Positions 9,418-17,387 of a DNA stretch of 64,000 nt are shown here, one piece after another; position 1 is the stretch's first letter, and each line of letters begins with the position of its first letter. This DNA is from Flavobacterium sp. KACC 22763 (lineage in GTDB: Bacteria > Bacteroidota > Bacteroidia > Flavobacteriales > Flavobacteriaceae). A program made the position numbers and the translations under genes. The notes below the pieces were generated by a model that had not been told where the DNA came from, made no database searches, and worked only from the letters and a program-made list of their open reading frames with translations. The DNA lies in assembly GCF_028736155.1 (NCBI RefSeq), contig NZ_CP117879.1:1736001-1800000 (forward strand), in the 5' to 3' direction.

Positions 9418-10362
9418 TTAAGGAGTCTTTTTTCTTATAGTTATTTGTTTTTTAGTTGTGTAATTTATTTTTAGGTTTTTCAAATAGGCAATACTTTCTA
9501 ATACATTCTCTAGTTTTTCATCTTTAAACTTTCCAGAAATAGTAAGGTTGTTTAATTCTGGATCTTCTATTGCAATATCTACATTGTACCAGTTCTCAAT
9601 AATCTTAACGGTTTCAGAAAGTTTCGTGTTTTTAAGCATGATGGTATTACTGATCCAGGCGATTTTATCTTTACTGTTTTCTTCAGAAATCTGCAAATCT
9701 GAATTCTTTATCAAATCGGCCTGCTGATTTTTGGTAATCTGCACTTTTTTTCCAGTGGGTGACGTGACTTCCACTTTTCCTGTAATAACGCTTACTTTGG
9801 TGTCGTGATGATTGTATGAATTAATGTCAAATGAAGTTCCGAGCACTCTAACTTTTACGTCGTGCGTCTGTACAATAAAAGGGCGTTTTACATCTCTAAA
9901 AACTTTAAAATAAGCCTGTCCTACCAGTTTAATATTTCTTGTAGTTTCAAATTCCTCCGGATACGTAATGCTGCTGTTTGAGTTTAGCACAATAACACTT
10001 CCGTCTTCAAGAAAAATTTCTTTCTTTTCTCCTTTGGCAGCAATTTGGGTAATTGTTGCAGGTTTGAAAATAAACTTAGCTGCAGTAAATGCAATGGTAA
10101 GTCCGGCAACTAAAACCGCTGCGATTTTCAACACTTTTCGGAATACATGTTTTTTGGGTTGTACCTGCAGTTCTAAAAGTATCTTATTGAAAATTACATC
10201 CCCTTTTTCATCAGATATTTCTATATCTGATGATTGATCCTGCATCTTATCAAAAAATGATTCAACGGCCATTTTTTCTTCAGGCGAGCAGCTGCCTTCT
10301 TCGTATTTTTTTGCCAATTGCAAAAAGGTTTCTTTTTTCAAAATATGCGCTTTTATAGACAA
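9418..10362 (-). CDS. FecR-type anti-sigma factor
   Basis: 314 residues. A cytoplasmic N-terminal region (about 1-80, LAKKYEEGSCSPEEKMAVESFF) is followed by one membrane helix (VLKIAAVLVAGLTIAFTAA, about 82-104), the FecR periplasmic domain (about 110-215: GEKKEIFLEDGSVIVLNSNSS, RPFIVQT, VLGTSFDINSY) and a C-terminal STN-like domain of the DUF4974 type (about 240-310). It holds the ECF sigma factor encoded 68 bp upstream until the STN domain of the SusC receptor signals ligand uptake. All motifs and the gene order sigma-fecR-susC-susD are standard. Confidence 0.95.
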   Translation of the reverse strand: MSIKAHILKKETFLQLAKKYEEGSCSPEEKMAVESFFDKMQDQSSDIEISDEKGDVIFNKILLELQVQPKKHVFRKVLKIAAVLVAGLTIAFTAAKFIFKPATITQIAAKGEKKEIFLEDGSVIVLNSNSSITYPEEFETTRNIKLVGQAYFKVFRDVKRPFIVQTHDVKVRVLGTSFDINSYNHHDTKVSVITGKVEVTSPTGKKVQITKNQQADLIKNSDLQISEENSKDKIAWISNTIMLKNTKLSETVKIIENWYNVDIAIEDPELNNLTISGKFKDEKLENVLESIAYLKNLKINYTTKKQITIRKKTP

Positions 10363-10430
10363 GTCACATTTTTTGAATCGAACAAGTAGTCGAAAATGCA
10401 GGCTTAACGTTTTCTTAAAACCAGTGTTTT

Positions 10431-11018
10431 TTAGTTAACATAAAAGAACGCTGCCCAATAAAAAAGAAGATAATTATAAGATGCATTGTTTAAGCGAAGC
10501 TGCTTAAGAGCATTGCTGATATGTTTCTCTACAGTGTGAATAGAAAGATTCAGTTTTGCCGCAATTTCAGCATTTGTAAAATGATCCATACGGCTGAGCA
10601 GAAAAACCTCTCTACATTTTGGAGTCAGTTTATTGATCTGCTCGTTGATATTTCTCTCCAAATCAATATATTCTAAATCGTTTATGGTCAAGCTTGGATC
10701 TGGAATACTCTCTATTATTTCAATATGCTTCTGATCAAATTTTAAGTTTCGAATCTGATTGGCGATTTTATATTTTACCGCTCTAAAAAGATAAGCTTCA
10801 AGATTAAGTATTACAGTGCTAGAGGCGTTTTTCCAAAGACTTATAAAGATTTCTTGCACAATATCTTCACAGATTGCTTCGTCTTTATAGATTTTAAAAG
10901 CATACAAATAAAGCTTTTTCCAATATCGGTTGAAAATAACTGAAAACGCGATGTCATTTCCTTCAAAAATTAATTTCTGAAGTTCATCGTCCGGCATTTT
11001 CAAAAGATCTTTTTCCAT
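10431..11018 (-). CDS. FecI-type ECF RNA polymerase sigma factor
   Basis: 195 residues. Sigma-70 region 2 is seen at about 20-90 (FNRYWKKLYLYAFKIYKDEAICEDIVQEIFISLW) and region 4 at about 130-185 (LTPKCREVFLLSRMDHFTNAEIAAKLNLSIHTVEKHI). The chain ends in an unusual hydrophobic tail (NYLLFYWAAFFYVN), which might help membrane or anti-sigma contact. It should direct transcription of the SusC-SusD-phosphoesterase genes when released by FecR. It is first in the cluster, and its own promoter should lie in the gap above 11018. Confidence 0.95.
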   Translation of the reverse strand: MEKDLLKMPDDELQKLIFEGNDIAFSVIFNRYWKKLYLYAFKIYKDEAICEDIVQEIFISLWKNASSTVILNLEAYLFRAVKYKIANQIRNLKFDQKHIEIIESIPDPSLTINDLEYIDLERNINEQINKLTPKCREVFLLSRMDHFTNAEIAAKLNLSIHTVEKHISNALKQLRLNNASYNYLLFYWAAFFYVN

Positions 11019-11190
11019 GAGAGATTAAAAAAGCAAATGAAAAGCAACAGACAAAAAATACCTAAGAAGTTAATTTAACTTTGTGTTAAATTAGCTATCT
11101 ATAAATTTTATTCGTAATAGAGACGGTTTTACCATAAAATTTTAAAATAATTGTTTTATAAAATCAATTCATAATAAAACGAAATTAAAA

Positions 11191-11213
11191 CGCCTCATTA
11201 TTAAAATGAGGCG
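11191..11213. terminator. Orphan bidirectional terminator-like hairpin
   Basis: CGCCTCATT pairs with AATGAGGCG around a five-base loop, with A/T-rich flanks on both sides. No gene ends here: the sigma-factor gene starts at 11018 and the fructokinase gene has its own terminator at 11659-11694. Confidence 0.55.
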
Positions 11214-11334
11214 TATTTAACTTTTTAGAATTTGTCTGTTAGGGCTTTATTCAAAAAAGTCCTATTTATGGCATTACTTTATTTCCCGATACAGAAATTA
11301 ACTTTCCTTATTTTATAATACCTAAGTAATACCG

Positions 11335-11355
11335 AGGTACAAATAAGGTACAAAT
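11335..11355. repeat. Tandem AGGTACAAAT pair, 11-bp period
   Basis: AGGTACAAAT occurs at 11335-11344 and again at 11346-11355, one base apart, placing both copies on the same face of the helix. It could be a protein-binding site; no adjacent gene confirms a role. Confidence 0.5.
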
Positions 11356-11546
11356 TTTACAAAATAAAGTCTTACAAAAGACATCGTTTGTGTTGTGCCC
11401 AATAATTTGGCAAATAATCGGATTTTCAGAAGAACATTTTATTGTCAGTAGTTAAGCAAATATAGAATAATAATATCGTTATATTCCCACAAATATTAAT
11501 TAAAAAAATATCCAGCACATTCTAAAATTTTGAATCTCTTTAATTC

Positions 11547-11635
11547 TATAATATCCTATCGTTAAAATAGTAATAAATCATCTAGTTCACTTAAAAAAGA
11601 TATTCACTTTATAATCAGAATAGTAGGATATTATA
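11547..11635. repeat. Perfect 12-bp inverted repeat, 65-bp spacer
   Basis: TATAATATCCTA (11547-11558) and TAGGATATTATA (11624-11635) are exact reverse complements separated by 65 bp of AT-rich DNA. The shape is that of a very small inverted-repeat element or a long-looped hairpin. No flanking target duplication was seen. Confidence 0.5.
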
Positions 11636-11658
11636 CTTAAACCTTTACTGCAGGCCAA

Positions 11659-11694
11659 TAAAAATTGAGCCTGATGCCAAAGAGGCATCAGGCT
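11659..11694 (-). terminator. Terminator of the fructan operon (after fructokinase)
   Basis: AGCCTGATGCC (11668-11678) pairs with GGCATCAGGCT (11684-11694). On the minus strand it is followed by CAATTTTTATT. It lies 60 bp past the fructokinase stop. Confidence 0.85.
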
Positions 11695-11753
11695 TACTTC
11701 TACAGCTAAATATCAATGCTATAAAACTGCTTTATTGGGTGCAGTCTAAAATT

Positions 11754-12659
11754 TTAAGCTTTAACATTCCTCATCAGATTTTCAATTCTGGAAGGTGAAA
11801 TTTCAGGATTTGCTCCTGGCGCTTCAGCTACAAGCGCTCCAACAGCACACGCAAAATCAATTGCATCCTGCGGTGTTTTATGGGTAAGCAACGATGTGAT
11901 TAAAGCTGCGAGAAAGGAATCCCCTGCTCCAACCGTATCAGATACTCTAACAGGATATCCGCCATTCTGATAAAGCTCTCCTTCCCACATTAATAGGGCT
12001 CCGTGTTTTCCTTTAGTGACACACATCGCATGCACCTTGTTTTTCTCTGCAATAAAACGCATGTTTTCTTCCAAGCCTGTAAAAGGAGAATCCATAGTCG
12101 CCGCTATCTCAAGCAATTCCTCATCATTGAACTTAATAAAATCAGCAGAATCCATTAATTCCTGCAGAATTTCATAGCAATAGTGCGGTTTTCTTAAATT
12201 GACATCGAAGACCTTATAGGCCGCTGAAGGCAGCAGCTCTTTTAACGTTTTTCTTGAAACATCGTCTCGACAGACCAAACTTCCGTATATCAATACATCA
12301 GCTGTTTTTACTGCTGCTTTTGCCGAATCATTCGATTCAATTTTATCCCAGGCAGACGGATAGCTGATTTCATAACTTGCCGATCCGCGCTCATTTAAGG
12401 TAACATTAACCAAACCTGTTGGAAAATCTTCAGAAACTGCAATTGTATCTGTTTCAAGCCCCAGTTTTTTCACTTGATCCTTTATTGATACTCCATCTTC
12501 ATCATTTCCCACACAGCTTATCATGGCCACCTCGCATCCCAGCGTTTTCATTCGCAGGGCTACATTCAATGGAGCTCCCCCAATCTTTTTTTCATTGCCA
12601 AAAACATCCCAAAGCACCTCTCCGTATGCCACTGCCTTAAGGCTTTTTCCGTTATTCAT
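11754..12659 (-). CDS. PfkB-family carbohydrate kinase, probable fructokinase
   Basis: 301 residues, cytoplasmic, no signal peptide. PfkB/ribokinase motifs are the N-terminal GGAPLNVALRMKTLG substrate-binding block and the C-terminal DTVGAGDSFLAAL block with the catalytic Asp and anion-hole Gly residues. The start VAYGEVLWDVFG is typical of bacterial fructokinases. It would phosphorylate the fructose released by the GH32 enzymes and brought in by the MFS permease. It is the last gene of the fructan cluster, 26 bp after the GH32-like gene. Ribokinase or another ketose kinase is the alternative, but the context strongly favours fructose. Confidence 0.9.
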   Translation of the reverse strand: MNNGKSLKAVAYGEVLWDVFGNEKKIGGAPLNVALRMKTLGCEVAMISCVGNDEDGVSIKDQVKKLGLETDTIAVSEDFPTGLVNVTLNERGSASYEISYPSAWDKIESNDSAKAAVKTADVLIYGSLVCRDDVSRKTLKELLPSAAYKVFDVNLRKPHYCYEILQELMDSADFIKFNDEELLEIAATMDSPFTGLEENMRFIAEKNKVHAMCVTKGKHGALLMWEGELYQNGGYPVRVSDTVGAGDSFLAALITSLLTHKTPQDAIDFACAVGALVAEAPGANPEISPSRIENLMRNVKA

Positions 12660-12685
12660 TCTAAAATTATTTTACTATTATTTTT

Positions 12686-14242
12686 TTATTCTGGCTGCGT
12701 TACCTGAAGATTTGATATCGTGCTTGATTGCCCTTCAGCAATAATGCCCCATTTATTTTGGTCTCTTCCGTAAACACGGTTGGTGAGCGCTGCTTTTCCG
12801 TTAATGTAAACTACTACAACACTTCCTTCGGCAACTATTTCAACATCATATTTTACATTTGTCTGAAATGCAAATGGCAAACGAGTAACTTCCTGCGAAG
12901 CCGAATTATAACCGCTTATCCTTCCGTTAGCAATATCCAAAATCACTTTATAATAGCTTCCTGTATCATTGGTATGAAAAACAAATCCCGTTGTTCCTGA
13001 AGCTTTTGCTAAAGCAACTTCTGCCTTTATTTTAACTTTCTTGCCAATGCTTTTAAAAGTTACCATCGCTTTTTCTGTTTCTCCGGACAATGAATAAGTT
13101 CCATTATTAGCTGCTGCATTAGAAGTAATTGCATCTACTTCTGCAGTTCTACTCTTTTTAGAAAACAAATCCTTAACTGATTTCGGCGATTGCGTTCCTA
13201 AAGTTCCATCTGAATTCTGAATCAATTCATGAATGACCATATTTCCTGCCCAATCTTTATTTCCTAAATCATTCTCAGGCGTTTTTCTGGCATTCCATCC
13301 AAAAACATATCTTTTATTCCCGTCAGAAGCTGTTTTTCCTGCATAAAAATACTCTCCATCGATTCTGTCATTTTCTGGTTTTGTCCATGGGCCATTTATT
13401 GATGATGAAATTCGATAATGCGTTCCTTTATTACCGCTCCAATTCTCAGAAAAGATCAGATACCAGTAAGTCCCCATTTTAAAAATATCTGCACATTCCA
13501 TCATCAGGTAATTATCTTCAGGAGCTGTGGTGTAAAGCGGAGCCTGAACATCCCATTTTCCAGATGCCGGATCAGCGCTTGTAAAATGCAGCAGAACGGC
13601 TTTTCTTCCCGGTTCTGTCTGCGTGCTTACCAGCATTGAATATTTCTTCAATTCGTCATTGTAAAACACATGCGGATCTCTAAAATCATAATTATAATAG
13701 CCCGCTGGAGCTGTAATTTTAAAGGACGGAACTTTTGTCCATTTTTTCAGATCACTGCTAGTTGCGCACAAAACGCTTTCTCTGGCATTCAACTGAACGA
13801 AAGCCGGATTTTCATTGTGGCCAGTGTAATAAAAGTAATAAAGGCTGCCTACTTTGACAACTGATCCTGTGCCAACGGCAAAATCAGGTTCAAGAGCTGT
13901 ACCGTACGGAATGGTTTGGCCTTCATAAGTAAAATGCGCCAGATCTGTACTCTGATATTCATGAATGTCATGAAATCCTTTTCCTGCCGGCTTATTTTGC
14001 GCATCATGCAGAAAATAAATATGGAATTTTCCGTTGTCAAAAAAAGGCATGACATCTCCCGTATAGCCCGCGCTGTAATACGGATCGTTTGCGCCCATCC
14101 ACTGCGCCGGCGGAACAGGAAAAACACTCGAAATTTCAGAATTTCCCCCCGAAATTGAGCCTCCAATATACGTTTCATCCTGACTGCACGAAACCAGCGA
14201 AAAGAAAAGCGAAGCGATTGTGATTATATTTTTATTTTTCAT
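12686..14242 (-). CDS. GH32-like lipoprotein, probable surface levan/fructan hydrolase
   Basis: 518 residues. A lipoprotein signal (LFFSLVSCSQDE) suggests surface or envelope anchoring. The N-terminal two thirds read as a five-bladed propeller of the GH32/GH43 type: a first-blade Asp in GDVMPFFDNGKFHIYF (about residue 61), FRDPHVFY (about 187) and MMECADIF (about 248). The classical WMNDPNG nucleophile motif is replaced by the GDVMPFF form, so this is a divergent GH32 subgroup. The C-terminal beta-sandwich (about 370-518) fits GH32 accessory domains. It follows the DUF4960 protein in the operon and precedes fructokinase, so a first cut of levan at the cell surface is a reasonable guess. Its endo or exo mode cannot be read from the sequence. 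Confidence 0.82.
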   Translation of the reverse strand: MKNKNIITIASLFFSLVSCSQDETYIGGSISGGNSEISSVFPVPPAQWMGANDPYYSAGYTGDVMPFFDNGKFHIYFLHDAQNKPAGKGFHDIHEYQSTDLAHFTYEGQTIPYGTALEPDFAVGTGSVVKVGSLYYFYYTGHNENPAFVQLNARESVLCATSSDLKKWTKVPSFKITAPAGYYNYDFRDPHVFYNDELKKYSMLVSTQTEPGRKAVLLHFTSADPASGKWDVQAPLYTTAPEDNYLMMECADIFKMGTYWYLIFSENWSGNKGTHYRISSSINGPWTKPENDRIDGEYFYAGKTASDGNKRYVFGWNARKTPENDLGNKDWAGNMVIHELIQNSDGTLGTQSPKSVKDLFSKKSRTAEVDAITSNAAANNGTYSLSGETEKAMVTFKSIGKKVKIKAEVALAKASGTTGFVFHTNDTGSYYKVILDIANGRISGYNSASQEVTRLPFAFQTNVKYDVEIVAEGSVVVVYINGKAALTNRVYGRDQNKWGIIAEGQSSTISNLQVTQPE

Positions 14243-14264
14243 TTTAATAAAATTCTTAAATGGA

Positions 14265-15662
14265 TTATTTTACCGCTAGATAATTGATGCTGTTTTGCGT
14301 CAATAGTCTGATGTTTGTTATAAACTCATTAGCCTGGCTTGGCACTCCGCTGCTATTGGTTTCATTATACCAATCGTAAGCCCCCATGGAGATAACAATT
14401 ACATTTTTATTGGCGCTTGCATTTGGAAACTCAGCAATTGTAACCCTTCCGTCCAATGCATTATCCCAAGCTTCACTGGCCAGATTGGTTCCTCCTGTCT
14501 GATTTCTCCATCCTTCTCCATTATTATATCCGCCCCATTCCGGTAAAAACCACCAAGCCGTATGATTTAATCTGAATGTGCCGCTTTGCAATAAATTGGC
14601 TTTTCCTGCTTCGAAAGTGATTAAGCCCTGAAATATTGGATGGTTTTCGTGGCCTACAAACGACATTCCCCAAGAATTTCCGTCTACAAATCCATTTGGA
14701 GGGAAATCGCCAAAAACATTATTCGGTCCTTTTCCTGATGGAACAATTCCTAAAGCATCGACATATTGCGAAGCAAAAGAAGTCAGCAGCAGATTTCCCT
14801 CATTTGTTCTGAAGTTTTTCAATGCATTGGTAACTGCGGGATTATAAGCCACCGAAGGCAGGTTTGCAGCCGAATCAAAGTGCCACCATATCACATCGAT
14901 ATCGCTTAAATCTGCACCATTTTGTATACTTTCAAAAGAAATATATTTTGCTCCTGAAAAAGTATCAAAAAGCCAATTTGAAGCTGTTATTTCGTCCATG
15001 TTGGTTATTCCAGACCTTGTAGCGGCAGTTCCTAAAAATGCAACCGTTAATCCTGCAGCTGGAACTCCGACATTTGCCGTATAATTAACGCTTTTCCCCT
15101 TTGATGTTATTACAAAAGTCACAGCATTAGTAAAATCAATTGCTGCTCCTGATGCTGGCGAAATCGTAACTCCATCTGTTGTTTCAATTTCTGGTTTTAG
15201 CGCTGTTAAATCGGTATTTTCTGGAAGAGTCATATTAATCGTTTTGCTAATGTCGTTCACTGTTGCTGCAACGCCATTAATTGTAAAACTCTTAATCGGA
15301 CTTAAAACGGTTGTGGTTACCGTATAATCCTTATATAAATTACCATTAACCACTCTGAATTTTACTGGGTTTGTAAAATTCAGAGCCGAATTTAATTCAG
15401 GATTTGATGTTGCCCCTTCTGCAAAAACAACTTCCGGTTTTATAGCTGTAATATCTGATCCATAAGGCATTGTTACAGAAATTTTTCCCGTAACCTGATC
15501 AATGCTTCCTGAAACTCCATTTAGTTTGAATGAAAGCACATTTGAAGGCGAACTCACGTCAAATCCGCCAGTTTCAAAACCATTTTCGCAGGCAGTAATC
15601 ATAAAAATCATCGCCAATGCCATAGACACTTTGGTCCAATATTTATTTAAAGCTTTTTTCAT
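14265..15662 (-). CDS. DUF4960-type surface glycan-binding lipoprotein (fructan locus)
   Basis: 465 residues. A lipoprotein signal (MALAMIFMITACENG) is followed by two similar beta-sandwich repeats (about 30-115 and 116-200), each with a VSGSID- or VAATVN-like start and LKPE(V/I) and AxxFTNxVxFxV blocks. The C-terminal part (about 205-460: GLTVAFLGTAATRSGI, DVIWWHFDSAANLP, GAYDWYN) matches DUF4960. The equivalent gene position in the Bacteroides fructan locus encodes a levan-binding surface protein, so the same role is inferred here. It lies 19 bp after the SusD gene. Confidence 0.85.
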   Translation of the reverse strand: MKKALNKYWTKVSMALAMIFMITACENGFETGGFDVSSPSNVLSFKLNGVSGSIDQVTGKISVTMPYGSDITAIKPEVVFAEGATSNPELNSALNFTNPVKFRVVNGNLYKDYTVTTTVLSPIKSFTINGVAATVNDISKTINMTLPENTDLTALKPEIETTDGVTISPASGAAIDFTNAVTFVITSKGKSVNYTANVGVPAAGLTVAFLGTAATRSGITNMDEITASNWLFDTFSGAKYISFESIQNGADLSDIDVIWWHFDSAANLPSVAYNPAVTNALKNFRTNEGNLLLTSFASQYVDALGIVPSGKGPNNVFGDFPPNGFVDGNSWGMSFVGHENHPIFQGLITFEAGKANLLQSGTFRLNHTAWWFLPEWGGYNNGEGWRNQTGGTNLASEAWDNALDGRVTIAEFPNASANKNVIVISMGAYDWYNETNSSGVPSQANEFITNIRLLTQNSINYLAVK

Positions 15663-15681
15663 ATTGCTGATTCTTTAAAGA

Positions 15682-17373
15682 TTAATAGCCTGGATTCTGT
15701 TTGTACAATCCCTGACTGAAATTAATCTGCTTCAGCGGAATTGGACAGTACTCCTCTTTGTGGGCATCAAAAAAGGCATCCTGATAATACGTGCGTTTTG
15801 TTTTTTCTTTTGCGTAAAAATCATTCATAACCTGATCTGTAATTCCCCAGCGGACAAGATCGAAGAATCGGCTTCCTTCCATCGCCAATTCCAAACGGCG
15901 TTCCCAACGCAAAGCTTTGCGGGCAAAATCCTGTGTCCAGCTGCAATTGCTTCCGTCAACATACGTATTGATTTTGAAGTTGCTCACATAAGGCAGTCTT
16001 CCTGTACTCTGCGCCGCTCTTTCTCTGATTTCGTTAATCAATGGCAAAGCTTCAGATTGTCTTCCCAGTTCAATCAAAGCTTCGGCACGCATCAAAATCA
16101 CATCGGCATAACGGATCTGAATTCTATTTTTTGAGTTTCCATAAAACGGATCAATATTAACCACACAGCCGCAGCTTGGAGCCACGTTTTCTTTTAAAGA
16201 AGCATAATAGCCATACGTTCCCGGAGATCTTACCCAAGCTTCAACATACAGAAACTCAGGATCGTATTTATAAGGCAGTCCTGGCATCGCTACGGTATGA
16301 TACAATCTAGGATCAACTGTATTAGCATCTATATTTTTATAATCAAAATCTTCATTGTTATACGTATCAAACTCTGGCAAACCATTTGCTCCGGTTTTGA
16401 AAGCATTCACCAAATTCTGGCTTGGTTTATGAAAATCGCAACAGCCTAGACCTTGCGGTGTAGAAAGAACATCAGAAAAATTCAATCTTCCGTAAAGCGT
16501 TCCGTCGTTGTCTGAAAACTGAATGGAGAAAATAGATTCCGGTCCGTTTTCATAAGTTCCCGGCAAGAAGTTATTGGCAAAATCAGGTTCTAAAGATGCT
16601 TTTCCAATTACTTTATCGGTTGCCGCTATTACTTCCTGCAAATGCTGCTGACTGATTCCTGTAACCTTAAAAGTTTCGTCCTGAGTATAGGCCTGATACA
16701 ATCTAGTTTTTGCCAAATAAGCATAGGCCGCCTTTTTAGTCGCGCGGCCAACTTCTGGTTGCGCATCGGGTAAATTTTCGGCTGCAGCCTGAAAATCCTC
16801 TGCGATTTTATTCCAAAGCTCTTCGTTTGAAAGCGCTTTGTTTGAAATTGTTTTATAATCTTCTATTGCAATATTTTCAGTAATATAAGGCACATTTCTA
16901 AACATGATTTTCAGCATAAAATAGAAATGCCCTCTTAAAAAACGCATTTCTGCCATTCTCGTTTTCTTCAATGGATAATCTGCTTCCGAGATCTGTTCCA
17001 AAGCTTTCAATGCTTTATTGGCTCTAGAAACACCAACATAACTGATGTACCAGAAACTGTCCAATTCTCCAAAATCCGGGCGTATATTATTTGAAACTTC
17101 AAAAAAGTGAAAATCCTGAATATCATTTGTGCCGCTTCCTCCTTTGTAGGCATCATCAGAACGGACATTTCCAAAAGGCCATAAACTGTAAGGAGAATCA
17201 TAATGGTCATTTCCTAACTGCGCGTAAGCCGCATTCATAAATCCTTCAACATTTTCAGGCGTAACAATATCTTTTTCCGATAGTACGCCACGGGGATCAT
17301 TTTCTAAAAAATCGGAACAGGAAGCAAAGAAGCCCATCGCTGCAAATCCTGCTATATATAGTATTTTTTTCAT
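15682..17373 (-). CDS. SusD/RagB-like fructan-binding lipoprotein
   Basis: 563 residues. The lipoprotein signal ends in FFASCSDFLENDPRG, the classical SusD start (SCxDFLExxP). The N-terminal domain has TPR-like helices (RAKALKALEQI-type and AEMRFLRGHFYF), and the C-terminal block holds YADVILMRAEALIELGR and ALRWERRLELAMEGSRFFDLVRWG, all standard. It caps the SusC channel encoded 14 bp upstream and binds the fructan. The locus context (GH32, DUF4960, fructose sensor) sets the specificity. Confidence 0.95.
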   Translation of the reverse strand: MKKILYIAGFAAMGFFASCSDFLENDPRGVLSEKDIVTPENVEGFMNAAYAQLGNDHYDSPYSLWPFGNVRSDDAYKGGSGTNDIQDFHFFEVSNNIRPDFGELDSFWYISYVGVSRANKALKALEQISEADYPLKKTRMAEMRFLRGHFYFMLKIMFRNVPYITENIAIEDYKTISNKALSNEELWNKIAEDFQAAAENLPDAQPEVGRATKKAAYAYLAKTRLYQAYTQDETFKVTGISQQHLQEVIAATDKVIGKASLEPDFANNFLPGTYENGPESIFSIQFSDNDGTLYGRLNFSDVLSTPQGLGCCDFHKPSQNLVNAFKTGANGLPEFDTYNNEDFDYKNIDANTVDPRLYHTVAMPGLPYKYDPEFLYVEAWVRSPGTYGYYASLKENVAPSCGCVVNIDPFYGNSKNRIQIRYADVILMRAEALIELGRQSEALPLINEIRERAAQSTGRLPYVSNFKINTYVDGSNCSWTQDFARKALRWERRLELAMEGSRFFDLVRWGITDQVMNDFYAKEKTKRTYYQDAFFDAHKEEYCPIPLKQINFSQGLYKQNPGY

Positions 17374-17387
17374 TTTTAAATCTTTTA

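Larger units (their letters stand above)
11019..11658. other. Gene-free spacer with orphan hairpin and repeats
   Basis: No credible reading frame. The spacer holds a terminator-like hairpin at 11191-11213, a tandem AGGTACAAAT repeat at 11335-11355 and a 12-bp perfect inverted repeat at 11547-11635, each listed separately. The part next to 11018 should hold the sigma-factor promoter. The orphan hairpin suggests that a gene may have been lost here, but no remnant could be read. Confidence 0.5.

Noticed and set aside
11230..11460. Possible integrase or transposase remnant in the gap before the sigma factor
   Set aside because: All six frames are broken by stops and no recombinase motif is readable.
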